From Marinobacter salinisoli (GTDB lineage Bacteria > Pseudomonadota > Gammaproteobacteria > Pseudomonadales > Oleiphilaceae): 64,000 nt of DNA. The stretch is from the NCBI RefSeq assembly GCF_017301335.1, contig NZ_CP071247.1, positions 620,001-684,000 of the forward strand. The letters run 5' to 3'. Shown here piece after piece: positions 8,080 through 17,454 of the stretch. Numbering within the stretch: the stretch's first letter is position 1; every line of letters starts with the position of its first letter. The notes under the pieces are model-generated. The model searched no databases and was not told the origin of the DNA. It saw nothing but the letters and a program-made list of their open reading frames with translations. Made by a program: the position numbers and the translations under genes.

Positions 8080-8853
8080 TCAGCCTCTGAGCCAGGTCAG
8101 ACTGGCCTCCGTGTGCCCGGAAGGCCGGTATTCCGCACTCACCCAACCCTTGTAGCCAAGCCGGTCAATGGCGGCAAAAACATTCGAAAAGTTAATCTCA
8201 CCGGTGCCAGGCTCATGCCGACCCGGATTATCGGCAAACTGAATGTGGCCAATCCAGGGCAAAAGACACTCCATCGAGCGGATCAGGTCCCCTTCCATAA
8301 TCTGCATATGGTAGAGGTCGTATTGTAGACGAACGTTGTCGGCATCAATGGCCTCAATCAGCGCCAGCACCTTGCCGGAAGTATCGAGCACGAAGCCGGG
8401 CATATCCACCCGGGAGTTGATCGCTTCCAGGCACAGCGTGATGCCCTCCGCCGCCAGCTTTTCGGCCGCGTAGCCGACATTGGTCTCAAGGGTGCGCCAA
8501 GCCGCTTCCTCCGACACCGACGGCGGGCGCACACCCGCCAGGCAATTCAGCTGCTTACAGCCCAGAGCATGTGCATACTCCAGGGCCAGCTCCACTCCGG
8601 CCCGGAACTCCTCAACGCGGTCTGGCAGACAGGCAATGCCTCGCTCCCCTGCCTCCCAATCACCCGGTGGCAGGTTGAACAAAGCCTGCGTCAACCCGTT
8701 GTCCTCCAAGAGTCCGGCTAACCGAGCCTTGTCATAAGGATAGGGAAACAGGTACTCCACCCCCCGAAAACCGGCGGATCGGGCAAGCGCGAAGCGCTCG
8801 GTGAACTCGACCTCGGTGAAGAGCATGGACAGATTGGCGGCAAATTTTGGCAT
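8080..8853 (-). CDS. hyi: Hydroxypyruvate isomerase
   Basis: The 257-residue product is a xylose-isomerase-like TIM barrel of the Hyi family. It carries AANLSMLFTE at the N-terminus and metal-site segments LCLEAINSRVDMPGF, LQYDLYHMQIMEGD and GHIQFADNPGRHEPGTGE. It interconverts hydroxypyruvate and tartronate semialdehyde in glyoxylate metabolism. It lies 3 bases after the tartronate semialdehyde reductase gene and is co-transcribed with it. Glyoxylate carboligase, the usual third partner, is not in this window. Confidence 0.92.
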   Translation of the reverse strand: MPKFAANLSMLFTEVEFTERFALARSAGFRGVEYLFPYPYDKARLAGLLEDNGLTQALFNLPPGDWEAGERGIACLPDRVEEFRAGVELALEYAHALGCKQLNCLAGVRPPSVSEEAAWRTLETNVGYAAEKLAAEGITLCLEAINSRVDMPGFVLDTSGKVLALIEAIDADNVRLQYDLYHMQIMEGDLIRSMECLLPWIGHIQFADNPGRHEPGTGEINFSNVFAAIDRLGYKGWVSAEYRPSGHTEASLTWLRG

Positions 8854-8856
8854 GGT

Positions 8857-9771
8857 TTACTCCTTGGGTGCCCGGCCAACAGAGCCCATCAAGGCGCCGT
8901 TCAGGTGCTCGAGTTCCAGCAAAAGACCGCTGTGGTCAACGTCGCTGTGCCCATTGGCCACCAGGGACAAGTATTCATTATGAACCTGTTGGGACAGCGG
9001 CAGGGTCAACCCCTCGGAACGGGCTTCGTCCAGTATCATGCGCATGTCCTTGAGCTGAATCCGGGCAGGAGCACCCGGCGCGAACTCCCGGTCAATCATG
9101 CGCTGGCCGTGCAAGTCCAGAATCCGGCTACCCGCAAATCCGCCCATCAGCGCCTCGCGCACCGCCGCAGGATCGGCACCGCCTTTGGCCGCCAGCAGGA
9201 GCGCCTCGGACACGGCGCCAATGGTAATGCCGACAATGGCCTGATTCGCCAGTTTGGCAAGCTGCCCCGCGCCCACTGGACCAATGTGGGTGCAGCGCCC
9301 TAGCGGCTTGAAGACCGGCTCTGCCCTGGCAACACTACTCTGCTCACCACCCGCCATTATGCTCAGCTGCCCTTCAGCGGCGCCAACAGTGCCGCCGGAA
9401 ACCGGCGCATCCAGGTAGTAACCACCCTGCTCGGCCACCAGTTGTGCGTGACGCCGAGCCACCGTGGGTGTCACCGAGCTCATGTCGATCACCAGCGTGC
9501 CCGGCTTCAGCGCCTTGATGACCCCTTGTGTAACCAGCACCTGTTCGACCACGTCGCTGTTTTCCAGCATGGTGATCACCACATCCGCGTCGGCAACGGC
9601 CTCGGCCGCTGTGCCCGCGATGGTGGCCTGATCGGCGAATGGGTTGCACTTGACGGCCGTGCGGTTCCACAGGGTCATGGCAAAGCCCGCATCCAGCAAA
9701 TTGCGTGTCATGGGGGCACCCATCAAACCGATTCCAAGGAAGGCAACATGGTTAATGGCGGTGGTCGTCAT
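8857..9771 (-). CDS. glxR: Tartronate semialdehyde reductase (2-hydroxy-3-oxopropionate reductase)
   Basis: The product is a beta-hydroxyacid dehydrogenase with an N-terminal Rossmann motif FLGIGLMGAPM, the substrate loop DAPVSGGTVGAAEGQL and the catalytic lysine region GAGQLAKLANQ. It reduces tartronate semialdehyde to D-glycerate with NAD(P)H. I prefer ATG 9771; a GTG at 9783 adds four residues. Neither start has a strong ribosome site. With hyi just downstream the pair handles C3 products of glyoxylate. A related dehydrogenase such as 3-hydroxyisobutyrate dehydrogenase is possible, but the hyi neighbour favours this call. Confidence 0.88.
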   Translation of the reverse strand: MTTTAINHVAFLGIGLMGAPMTRNLLDAGFAMTLWNRTAVKCNPFADQATIAGTAAEAVADADVVITMLENSDVVEQVLVTQGVIKALKPGTLVIDMSSVTPTVARRHAQLVAEQGGYYLDAPVSGGTVGAAEGQLSIMAGGEQSSVARAEPVFKPLGRCTHIGPVGAGQLAKLANQAIVGITIGAVSEALLLAAKGGADPAAVREALMGGFAGSRILDLHGQRMIDREFAPGAPARIQLKDMRMILDEARSEGLTLPLSQQVHNEYLSLVANGHSDVDHSGLLLELEHLNGALMGSVGRAPKE

Positions 9772-9816
9772 CAAAAATCTCACTCGATTAGGGAGCTAGC
9801 AAAAAACCGATTATAC

Positions 9817-9856
9817 AAACAAAAACGCCACCAACCGGAACGGTGGTGGCGTTTTG
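9817..9856 (-). terminator. Rho-independent terminator of rpoH
   Basis: On the minus strand a 12-bp stem (AAAACGCCACCA outer arm at 9822-9833, pairing with 9844-9855) is followed by a T-rich run GTTTTTGTTTG. It lies about 35 bases after the rpoH stop and separates rpoH from glxR. Confidence 0.85.
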
Positions 9857-9890
9857 CAAGAACAGCGCAGGGCCGCAGGCACCCGGAAGA

Positions 9891-10751
9891 TCAGGCCACT
9901 TCGGCAATCTGCTTGCGGATCTTTTTCATGGCGTTCTTTTCGAGCTGACGAATCCGCTCGGCGGAGACGCCGTACTTGTCGGCCAATTCGTGCAGCGTGG
10001 ACTTGCTTTCGGTCAGCCACCGCTCACGAAGGATATCCTGGCTACGCTCGTCCAGATTGCCAAGCGCCTCCATCAACCGACCGTTGGAATCCTCGGTCCA
10101 GTCGGCTTTCTCCAGCTGCGTCGCCGGATCGGCACGACGGTCCTCCAGGTAATAGGCCGGCGCCTGATATGAGGAATCATCGTCATCGTCCATAGGCCCA
10201 TCGAAGGAGGTGTCCTGCGACGCCAGACGCCCCTCCATCTCGCGAACCACTTTCGGCTCCACGCCCAGATCCTCGGCCACGGCATTGAGCTCGTCGTGAT
10301 TCAACCATGCCAGACGTTTCTTTTGGCTGCGCAGGTTGAAGAACAGTTTGCGCTGAGCCTTGGTGGTCGCCACTTTGACGATCCGCCAGTTACGTAGAAT
10401 GAATTCGTGGATTTCTGCCTTGATCCAGTGCACCGCAAACGACACCAGACGCACCCCGTATTCCGGGTTAAAGCGTTTCACGGCTTTCATGAGCCCGACG
10501 TTGCCTTCCTGAATCAGATCGGACTGGGCCAGACCATAGCCTGAGTAGCTGCGCGCAATGTGAATCACGAAACGCAGGTGAGACATGACGAGCTGACGGG
10601 CAGCTTCCACATCACCTTCGTAATGCAGTTTCTCTGCCAGCTCGCGTTCTTCATCCACTGACAGCACCGGAATGCTCGATACAGCCTGGATGTAAGACTC
10701 GAGATTTGCACCTGGAACCAGTTTGTCGACCAGCTGTAAACTCGTACCCAT
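9891..10751 (-). CDS. rpoH: RNA polymerase heat-shock sigma factor (sigma-32)
   Basis: The 286-residue product has sigma-70 region 2 ([33 protein letters not shown]), the RpoH-specific box QRKLFFNLR, and region 4 with [19 protein letters not shown]. It directs transcription of chaperone and protease genes after heat stress. GGAGGG precedes ATG 10751. Downstream of ftsYEX, as in other gammaproteobacteria, it has its own promoter in the gap. An acidic insert, DDDDDSS near residue 190, precedes region 4. Heat-shock genes hslR and hslO lie about 8 kb away. Confidence 0.97.
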   Translation of the reverse strand: MGTSLQLVDKLVPGANLESYIQAVSSIPVLSVDEERELAEKLHYEGDVEAARQLVMSHLRFVIHIARSYSGYGLAQSDLIQEGNVGLMKAVKRFNPEYGVRLVSFAVHWIKAEIHEFILRNWRIVKVATTKAQRKLFFNLRSQKKRLAWLNHDELNAVAEDLGVEPKVVREMEGRLASQDTSFDGPMDDDDDSSYQAPAYYLEDRRADPATQLEKADWTEDSNGRLMEALGNLDERSQDILRERWLTESKSTLHELADKYGVSAERIRQLEKNAMKKIRKQIAEVA

Positions 10752-10780
10752 TCTTTACCCTCCGAACCAGACAGCCGAAT

Positions 10781-10809
10781 AATATAACAACTCATTTTTC
10801 GACCGCCAA
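10781..10809 (-). promoter_or_regulatory. Sigma-70-type promoter for rpoH
   Basis: On the minus strand TTGGCG (10809-10804) and TATATT (10786-10781) are spaced by 17 bases. Transcription would start near 10774, leaving a leader of about 23 bases with GGAGGG before the ATG. Such a short leader leaves little room for an RNA thermometer. Confidence 0.5.
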
Positions 10810-10945
10810 GAACCTGAAAAGTTCCCGACCCACCCGTAAAAAATTCAGGAAATCATATACCTGAGGGGATCGACTTGGTTTTGGCTGCCTTCGACACTAC
10901 GCGACGAACCCGAGCTGATTCAATACGGTTTTTCCGTTATCGGGA

Positions 10946-11950
10946 TCATCCGCCGGCAATTTCTCCCGGCTCAATGTCGTCCAAATGACGCTTAACAGCC
11001 AGCCAGGCTCCTAGCCAGCCTAGCAGCATCGCGGCAATTATCAACGTGACGCCACCGGCAACACCAAGCCCCGAAAGCACGAAATCAGTCTGGTACAACT
11101 TTGCCAGACGCTCGATGGGCCCGCTCAGCCACCACAGCGACAACTCCAGAACAAGCCAGGCCAGAATCCCGCCACCCAGGCCAAACCAGGCGCCGGTGTA
11201 CAGGAAGGGCCGGCGCACAAAGGCATCGGTACCCCCAACCAGTTTGGCCACCAGTATTTCGTCCCGGCGGTTCTCAATGGCGAGGCGAACGGTGTTGCCG
11301 ATCACCAACACCACGACCGTGGCCAGCAACAGCGACAACACCCAGACCGCGCGCACCAGCAAATCGGTCACCGCATTCAGGCGCTGAAGCCACCCCAGGT
11401 CCACCTGGACACGTTCAATGCCTTCGATAGCCTCAATAAACCGGATCAGCCCCTGCATGCCCGCCTCGGAGCGAGCAGCCACTTCCGGGGTAATCAACAG
11501 GGTGTGCGGCAGCGGGTTTTCGCCCAGGTAATCCAGCGCATCCTCGAGCCCGGACGATGCCCGGAACTCGCTGAAGGCCTGGTCACGACTCACCAGTTCG
11601 ATGTCGTACACCCGACCGTCCATTTCCACCCGTTCGACGACGGCCTCAGCATCATCCAGCGGCACATCCAGCTCGAGATAGGCGGTCAATCTCGCGCTGC
11701 TGTCCCAACCGGCACTGACGCCTTCGAGACTGCTCAATAGAAGAAGTAATGCCATGGGCAGGGCCAGGGCCACGCCAATCACCGCCCAGGTCATCATGCT
11801 GGCAACCGGGCTGCGCCACATGCGTTCCGCACTGTTTTTGGCGACCGTCCGATGGTGGTTGACGTAACCTTCCATCAACTGGCGCCAGGCGGATTTCGAT
11901 GCCCTGGCACCGCGGGCTGTCTCGGCTTTGCGCGGGGAATCAGAGGCCAC
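10946..11950 (-). CDS. ftsX: Cell-division protein FtsX
   Basis: The product has the FtsX plan: a basic cytoplasmic N-terminus, a first membrane segment (MMTWAVIGVALALPMALLLL), a periplasmic domain of about 110 residues, then three C-terminal membrane segments with VVLVIGNTVRLAIENR and ENRRDEI between. With FtsE it forms an ABC-type complex that activates septal murein hydrolases. The exact start is uncertain: GTG 11950 follows a G-run, GTG 11956 and ATG 12001 lie further inside ftsE. All overlap the ftsE end, implying coupling. Confidence 0.93.
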   Translation of the reverse strand: MASDSPRKAETARGARASKSAWRQLMEGYVNHHRTVAKNSAERMWRSPVASMMTWAVIGVALALPMALLLLLSSLEGVSAGWDSSARLTAYLELDVPLDDAEAVVERVEMDGRVYDIELVSRDQAFSEFRASSGLEDALDYLGENPLPHTLLITPEVAARSEAGMQGLIRFIEAIEGIERVQVDLGWLQRLNAVTDLLVRAVWVLSLLLATVVVLVIGNTVRLAIENRRDEILVAKLVGGTDAFVRRPFLYTGAWFGLGGGILAWLVLELSLWWLSGPIERLAKLYQTDFVLSGLGVAGGVTLIIAAMLLGWLGAWLAVKRHLDDIEPGEIAGG

Positions 11951-12629
11951 GGGCACCCCCCTGGAATGGCGAGCCGCCTGAAACCAAGCGGCCGTGATCA
12001 AGCGTCAGCGTCCGGTGCCCCAACTCATTGATCAGGGCGATATCGTGGGTGGCAATCAACACCGTTACGCCCACCTGGCTGAACTGACTGAACAGATTCA
12101 TGATGTCGGCCGACAACTCAGGGTCCAGGTTACCGGTTGGCTCGTCCGCCAACAAAACGGGCGGTTTGTTCACCACCGCCCGGGCAATGCCCACCCGCTG
12201 CTGTTCACCGCCAGAGAGCTGCACGGGATTCATCTTTTCCTTGCTCAGCAGGCCAACTTTATCGAGCGCCGCACGAACCCGGCGACCGGCTTCTTTCGGG
12301 GGCACACCCATGACCTCCAGCGGCATGGCCACGTTGTCGTAAACCGTGCGGTCAAACAACAGCTGGTGATTCTGGAACACCACGCCAATATGACGGCGGA
12401 TGTAGGGAATCTGCCGCCTGGGAAGGCGATTCAGAAGCTGCCCACCCACGACGAGTTCGCCAGCACTGGGGCGCTCCATCACCATGATGAGTTTCAGCAG
12501 GGTACTTTTGCCGGCACCGGAATGACCGGTCAGAAACGCCAGCTCGCCGCGATCCAGCGCGAAATTCACCTGAGCCAGGGCGGTGTGGTCACTATCGTAG
12601 CGTTTGGTAACCTGACGAAACTCAATCAT
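11940..12629 (-). CDS. ftsE: Cell-division ATP-binding protein FtsE
   Basis: The 229-residue ATPase carries Walker [10 protein letters not shown], the signature [14 protein letters not shown], and Walker [13 protein letters not shown]. Length and the [12 protein letters not shown] segment fit FtsE. It sits on the inner face of the membrane with FtsX and couples ATP hydrolysis to septal peptidoglycan cleavage. It begins 30 bases after ftsY and overlaps ftsX, the usual ftsY-E-X operon. Confidence 0.96.
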   Translation of the reverse strand: MIEFRQVTKRYDSDHTALAQVNFALDRGELAFLTGHSGAGKSTLLKLIMVMERPSAGELVVGGQLLNRLPRRQIPYIRRHIGVVFQNHQLLFDRTVYDNVAMPLEVMGVPPKEAGRRVRAALDKVGLLSKEKMNPVQLSGGEQQRVGIARAVVNKPPVLLADEPTGNLDPELSADIMNLFSQFSQVGVTVLIATHDIALINELGHRTLTLDHGRLVSGGSPFQGGARGL

Positions 12630-12659
12630 GGGCGGCTACTGCTCCAAAAAAGCCGACGT

Positions 12660-13856
12660 TTAATCAAACAGCGCTTCCACAAAGGTTTCGGCGTCAAAAC
12701 TCCGCAGGTCATCCACCTGCTCGCCCACGCCGATAAAGCGGATCGGAAGCTGCAACTGACGGGCAATGGCAAATACGATACCGCCTTTTGCGGTGCCGTC
12801 CAGTTTCGTCAACGTAATCCCGCTGACGCCGACGGCCTGCTGGAACACCTGAGCCTGACTCAGGGCGTTCTGCCCGGTACCGGCATCCAGCACCAGCATC
12901 ACTTCGTGGGGCGCGGATTCATCCAGCTTTTTCATCACCCGCACGACCTTGGCCAGCTCGTTCATCAGGTTGTCTTTATTCTGCAGACGCCCGGCCGTGT
13001 CTGCGATTACCACATCGGTGCCCCGCGACTGGGCTGACTGAATGGCATCGAAAATCACCGAGGCGCTGTCCGCCCCCGTCTGCTGGGCGATGACGGGCAC
13101 ATCGTTTCGCTCACCCCAGACCTGCAGTTGTTCTACCGCCGCAGCACGGAAAGTATCGCCGGCCGCCAGCATGACCGATTTGCCGTCATCCTGAAATTTC
13201 TTGGTCAACTTGCCGATGGTGGTCGTCTTGCCGACCCCGTTCACACCGACCATCAGGATCACGTAAGGCTTCTTGCTACTGTCAATGGCCAGCGGCTGGG
13301 TTACGCCCTCCAACAAACCCCGGAGTTCACCCTGCAGTGCCTGGCGCAGCGCCTGCCCGTCTTTGAGCTGATTGCGCTCCAGTTTGTCCGTGAGTGACTC
13401 GATGATTTCAGAGGTGGCCGTTACACCCACGTCTGCCGTCAGCAGGGAGGTTTCGATGTCTTCCAGCAAATCCTCATCGATTTTTTTGCCGACGGAGAAC
13501 AGGTCCGCCAGACCACCGGTCAGACTTGCCCGGGTTTTCCCCAGGCCCTGCTTGATGCGTTCCAAAACGCTGACCTGAGGTTCTGGCTGCGGCTCTGGCT
13601 TCGACACGGGCGCGGGTGCAGGCTCAACCGCCGCGGGCGCTTCAGGTTCTGCGGGTGCAGCCTCGGCGGGAGACGGAGCTTCCTCAACCGGCGCTTTTTT
13701 CGCCGGCTCTGAGGGCTCAACGCCTTTTGAAACTTCGGGTTCGCGCTGGATTACCTGTTTCGGGCGTGGCACCCGGCGACGATTGCCAGCAATATCCAGG
13801 ACAAAAATAAGGACAAGAAGGGCCAGGAGGCCGACTGAAATCCATTCTGCCGTCAT
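12660..13856 (-). CDS. ftsY: Signal recognition particle receptor FtsY
   Basis: The 398-residue product starts with a membrane segment (ISVGLLALLVLIFVLDIAG). An acidic, Ala/Pro/Glu-rich region to about residue 95 and the SRP54-type N and G domains follow. GTPase motifs are GVNGVGKTTTIGKL, DTFRAAAVEQL, DTAGRLQNK and TKLDGTAKGG. It docks ribosome-SRP complexes at the membrane. A true N-terminal transmembrane helix is absent from E. coli FtsY but occurs in some relatives. It is transcribed away from rsmD. Confidence 0.96.
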   Translation of the reverse strand: MTAEWISVGLLALLVLIFVLDIAGNRRRVPRPKQVIQREPEVSKGVEPSEPAKKAPVEEAPSPAEAAPAEPEAPAAVEPAPAPVSKPEPQPEPQVSVLERIKQGLGKTRASLTGGLADLFSVGKKIDEDLLEDIETSLLTADVGVTATSEIIESLTDKLERNQLKDGQALRQALQGELRGLLEGVTQPLAIDSSKKPYVILMVGVNGVGKTTTIGKLTKKFQDDGKSVMLAAGDTFRAAAVEQLQVWGERNDVPVIAQQTGADSASVIFDAIQSAQSRGTDVVIADTAGRLQNKDNLMNELAKVVRVMKKLDESAPHEVMLVLDAGTGQNALSQAQVFQQAVGVSGITLTKLDGTAKGGIVFAIARQLQLPIRFIGVGEQVDDLRSFDAETFVEALFD

Positions 13857-14015
13857 AAAGTCATACCATCATTCTGAATGGGCGGGACAACGAAAGGCCG
13901 TATTCTAACAGACTGTTCCGGCCAAGTGGGCGGGCAGGCATTATCACCCGAGGCTGGCTTTCCGCTACCATTTGCCGGCCAAGACGATGCAACCAACCGC
14001 AGGAGTGAACCCAGC

Positions 14016-14666
14016 ATGGCGCCCAGAAAACCGGCCCGCCCCCAGCGCGGAACCAGTCGTGGTCACAGCAAAGTGAGCTCCCGAAACGGCGGCGCCCAGG
14101 GCGAACTGAGAATCATCGGCGGCGACTGGCGTAGCCGGAAGGTTCGCTTTCCGGACGCCGGTGGCGTTCGACCAACCCCGGCCAGGACTCGGGAAACCCT
14201 GTTCAACTGGCTGAACTATCAACTGGCTGGCAGCAGGTGCCTGGATCTGTTTGCAGGCTCCGGCGCCTTGGGGCTGGAGGCGCTGTCCCGCGGCGCGGGA
14301 AGCGCAACCTTCGTGGATCACACGCCGACCCTCACCCAGGCGCTGAGAAGCAATCTGCGCGCTCTGGAGGCAACGTCGGCGGAGGTGGTGTGCGCAAAGG
14401 TGGATGACTATCTGAATCAGCCGGCCCAACGGGCCTTTGACATCGTGTTCATGGACCCGCCGTTCCGCCAGGGCTGGCTGGAAAAACTGTTCCCGATGCT
14501 ACACGAGCAGGGCTGGGTCAAACCGGGTAGCTGGGTCTATGTCGAGCATGAAAGCGAACTCACCACGCCGTCGACACCAGAGGGCTGGCACCTGCACCGG
14601 CAGAAGAGCGCCGGGCAGGTGAGTTACAACCTGTATCAGGTTCAGAGCGCGGGCCGCAGCGAGTAG
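14016..14666 (+). CDS. rsmD: 16S rRNA (guanine966-N2)-methyltransferase
   Basis: The product is about 216 residues from ATG 14016, which follows AGGAGTG; the open frame back to 13878 lacks such a site. A basic N-terminus leads to RIIGGDWRSRKVRFPD and RPTPARTRETLFNWL. The SAM site is CLDLFAGSGALGLEALSRGA and the catalytic motif VFMDPPF. It methylates G966 of 16S rRNA. It is divergent from ftsY, its usual neighbour, and its last 25 bases overlap the convergent desaturase gene. Confidence 0.95.
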   Translation: MAPRKPARPQRGTSRGHSKVSSRNGGAQGELRIIGGDWRSRKVRFPDAGGVRPTPARTRETLFNWLNYQLAGSRCLDLFAGSGALGLEALSRGAGSATFVDHTPTLTQALRSNLRALEATSAEVVCAKVDDYLNQPAQRAFDIVFMDPPFRQGWLEKLFPMLHEQGWVKPGSWVYVEHESELTTPSTPEGWHLHRQKSAGQVSYNLYQVQSAGRSE

Positions 14667-15820
14667 GCCCGCAGGTGTGCGGCAAACTCTTCCAGATAAC
14701 GGATACCGCTGGCTTCCGCTTCCTTGCACCACTGCATCAGTGCCTGCAGCTTTTCCTGAGGCTTAAGCCCTCGCTGACGCCAGAGCGCCTGCAGCTCGTG
14801 GCTCTTGTCGTAAATCTGGCGCAGGATATCGTGCTTCTCGAGCGCGGTCTCAAGGGTCTCCTGCTCCCGGGGGTGGATCAGCGACACTTCTTTCGACAGC
14901 AGCCGACGTAGCTTGCGATAGCGGGGACGGATGCCCTCATCCATTAACGCCTTTTGCTGGCGCAACACGGGCTCCATCACACGCTTGCGATACTGACGCA
15001 TAATGTCGAACCGATTGTTGGCGATCGCCTGAACAGTTTCCACATCCACGTCCTGCTTACCCGGAACGTGGTGGGCAATCGGCCGATAGCCTTTCGGTTT
15101 GGCCAGACCGAACAACTGAAACAGCCGGATGTAACCCCAGCCGATATCCACTTCGTACCAGCGCCGGGACAGTTTCGACGAGTTGGGATAGGTGTGGTGA
15201 TTGTTGTGCAGCTCTTCGCCGCCAATCAGTAACCCCCAGGGTGAAATATTGCGGGCGTTATCGGCACATTCGAAGTTGCGATAGCCAAACCAGTGACCCA
15301 ACCCGTTTATAACGCCAGCCGCCCACACCGGCATCCACATCATCTGCAGCGCCCACATCCAGATGCCATGGACTCCGAACAGAGCCAGGTCGATCACCGC
15401 CATCAACACAACACCAAGGCCCTTGTGCCGGCTGTAGACGTTGCGCTCGACCCAGTCCTCGGGGGTGCGCTGCCCATACCGCTCCAGAGTTTCCGGTGTC
15501 GCGGCGTCGGCGTAGAGTTCCGCGCCTTCCAGCAGTACTTTCTTGATACCCAGCACCACCGGACTGTGGGGATCGTCTTCGGTTTCGCACTTGGCGTGAT
15601 GCTTTCGGTGGATGGCCGTCCACTCTTTGGTGTTCTGGGCCGTGGTCAGCCACAACCAGAACCGGAAAAAATGCTTCAGCACCGGATGCAGATCCAGTGA
15701 ATTGTGAGCCGAATGGCGGTGCAGATAGAGCGTGACACTGATGATGGTGACGTGGGTCATCCCCAGCAGCACCAAAATCATCTGCATTACCGACAGATCC
15801 AGCAGTCCGTTAAAACCCAT
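14642..15820 (-). CDS. Membrane fatty-acid desaturase (delta-9 type, DesA-like)
   Basis: The 392-residue protein has the three histidine boxes of membrane desaturases, HRHSAH, HRKHH and HNNHH, among hydrophobic segments. It should insert a double bond into acyl chains using a di-iron centre, adjusting membrane fluidity. A C-terminal helical tail of about 130 residues follows the last box, as I recall for P. aeruginosa DesA (PA0286). A DesB/DesC partner or DesT-like regulator is not nearby. Its end overlaps rsmD by 25 bases. Confidence 0.9.
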   Translation of the reverse strand: MGFNGLLDLSVMQMILVLLGMTHVTIISVTLYLHRHSAHNSLDLHPVLKHFFRFWLWLTTAQNTKEWTAIHRKHHAKCETEDDPHSPVVLGIKKVLLEGAELYADAATPETLERYGQRTPEDWVERNVYSRHKGLGVVLMAVIDLALFGVHGIWMWALQMMWMPVWAAGVINGLGHWFGYRNFECADNARNISPWGLLIGGEELHNNHHTYPNSSKLSRRWYEVDIGWGYIRLFQLFGLAKPKGYRPIAHHVPGKQDVDVETVQAIANNRFDIMRQYRKRVMEPVLRQQKALMDEGIRPRYRKLRRLLSKEVSLIHPREQETLETALEKHDILRQIYDKSHELQALWRQRGLKPQEKLQALMQWCKEAEASGIRYLEEFAAHLRAYSLRPAL

Positions 15821-16046
15821 AACTATTCCTCAATCATCAATCAATGGCCGGTCGACCGCTGTCTCAAAACGCTGACCTGATCTTCAGGCGCATACGGTCA
15901 CCGAACCAACCGGGCCACTCTAGCGTACAGGTGTTCGCCGTAACAACCGAAGTTGGACGTCGTTTTGTTACCGAATACACTCATTACTTTCACTCTGTGA
16001 CCGTTGTCATACTGCCAGTCACCAATCACATCCCGGAGACCCACCC

Positions 16047-16859
16047 GTGCCCGAGTTGCCCGAAGTCGAAACGACGCGACAAGGCATTGCGCCGCACTGC
16101 GAAGGCCAGATCATCAGCCATGTGACGGTCCGCAACCCAAACCTCCGCTGGCCGGTTCCGGATGACCTCGCCGCGCGGCTCACTGGCAAACGTATCAAGC
16201 ATGTGGATCGCCGCGCCAAGTACTTGCTCATTCACCTGGAAGAGGGTGCGGTCATCGTCCACCTGGGTATGTCAGGCAGCCTCCGTATCATTACCGGGGA
16301 CACGCCGCCACTTACCCATGACCATATAGACATGGTACTCCATTCCGGCACCGTCGTCCGATTCAATGACCCGCGGCGCTTCGGCTGCTGGCTGTGGGCC
16401 GATTCACCCGAAACCCATCCGCTGATCGCACACCTGGGCCCAGAACCGCTGTCCCCGGCGTTCAGCGGCGACCTTCTGTTCCAGCGCTCGAGGGGAAAAC
16501 GCACGCCGATCAAGAGCTTTATCATGGACAATCATGTGGTGGTGGGGGTCGGAAACATCTACGCCAATGAAGCCCTGTTCAAGGCCGGCATTCACCCGAA
16601 ACGGCACGCCGGCCGCATCAGCCTTGATCGCTATCGCAAGCTGGCCGAGGCTATCCGGGAAACCCTGAGCGCCGCCATCCTGATGGGCGGCACCACCCTG
16701 CGTGACTTCGTCAACAGCGATGGCAAGCCGGGCTATTTTGCTCAGGTGTTGCTGGTGTACGGCCGAACCGGCTCGCCCTGCACCCAGTGCAGCACCCCGC
16801 TGAAGGAGATCCGGATGAACAATCGATCGACGGTTTACTGTCCTCGCTGCCAACGCTGA
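16047..16859 (+). CDS. mutM: Formamidopyrimidine-DNA glycosylase
   Basis: The 270-residue enzyme begins with PELPEVETTRQGI, which supplies the catalytic Pro2 and Glu3 after Met removal. It has the helix-two-turn-helix segment VGVGNIYANEALF and ends in a four-cysteine zinc finger (CTQCS to CPRCQR). It removes 8-oxoguanine and opened purines and cuts the abasic site. It stands alone, with 200 bases upstream containing no clear element. Confidence 0.97.
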   Translation: MPELPEVETTRQGIAPHCEGQIISHVTVRNPNLRWPVPDDLAARLTGKRIKHVDRRAKYLLIHLEEGAVIVHLGMSGSLRIITGDTPPLTHDHIDMVLHSGTVVRFNDPRRFGCWLWADSPETHPLIAHLGPEPLSPAFSGDLLFQRSRGKRTPIKSFIMDNHVVVGVGNIYANEALFKAGIHPKRHAGRISLDRYRKLAEAIRETLSAAILMGGTTLRDFVNSDGKPGYFAQVLLVYGRTGSPCTQCSTPLKEIRMNNRSTVYCPRCQR

Positions 16860-17030
16860 GACACCGGCGGACAGACACAGTTTGCTACGTAAAAGTCTTT
16901 GAAAATACTGAAATATGCTTCATAGTTAAGCGTGGAATCGGGGCTGTAATGTGCACTATCCAAGGCACCCAGAATGCCCCATCCGGCACAGCCGGGTCGT
17001 TGGGCCGAAACGTTGAGGAGACCAAGTAAA

Positions 17031-17363
17031 ATGACACAAAAACTATCTCGCACTCTCATCGCCACTTTGGCTGCCTGCCTGCTGGCTTTTTCATCCATCG
17101 GCCACGCCCGCTCCGTTGAGGAATCACCCTCGGCCCTGGCGATGACCGGAGACGCACTGTTTGCCCGCCCGGTTCTTTTTGCCACCACCCTGGTCGGCGG
17201 CGCGGTTTATCTGGTCTCCCTACCTTTCTCTTTACTGGGCGGCAATGCCGCGGAAGCCGGTGAAACCCTGGTTCTGGGCCCGGCCCGCGCAACCTTCGTT
17301 CGCTGCCTGGGCTGTACGCGCTCCGGGCGCAAAGAGGAGCCGGCAAGCTACGCCGCCAATTAA
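17031..17363 (+). CDS. Small exported/membrane protein, conserved hypothetical
   Basis: The 110-residue product has a signal peptide (LIATLAACLLAFSSIGHA), a hydrophobic segment around LVGGAVYLVSLPFSLLGG, and a C-terminal RATFVRCLGCTRSG with a CxxC pair. Similar small proteins occur in Pseudomonas and relatives, as I recall, without a proven role. GAGGAG precedes ATG 17031 by about 10 bases. It is monocistronic, closed by a strong terminator. The CxxC could bind a metal or form a disulfide. Confidence 0.75.
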   Translation: MTQKLSRTLIATLAACLLAFSSIGHARSVEESPSALAMTGDALFARPVLFATTLVGGAVYLVSLPFSLLGGNAAEAGETLVLGPARATFVRCLGCTRSGRKEEPASYAAN

Positions 17364-17418
17364 TAAGCCGCACGCACGCGTCCGTATTATCCCAACTTGT
17401 AACCACAAGGGATCTTGG

Positions 17419-17450
17419 GCAGCCTGAAGCAAATCCTTCAGGCTGCTTTT
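17419..17450 (+). terminator. Rho-independent terminator
   Basis: Perfect 11-bp arms GCAGCCTGAAG and CTTCAGGCTGC with a 6-base loop are followed by TTTTGTTT. It ends transcripts from the gene at 17031. Its T-run ends only a few bases before the ATG of the next gene. Confidence 0.92.
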
Positions 17451-17454
17451 GTTT

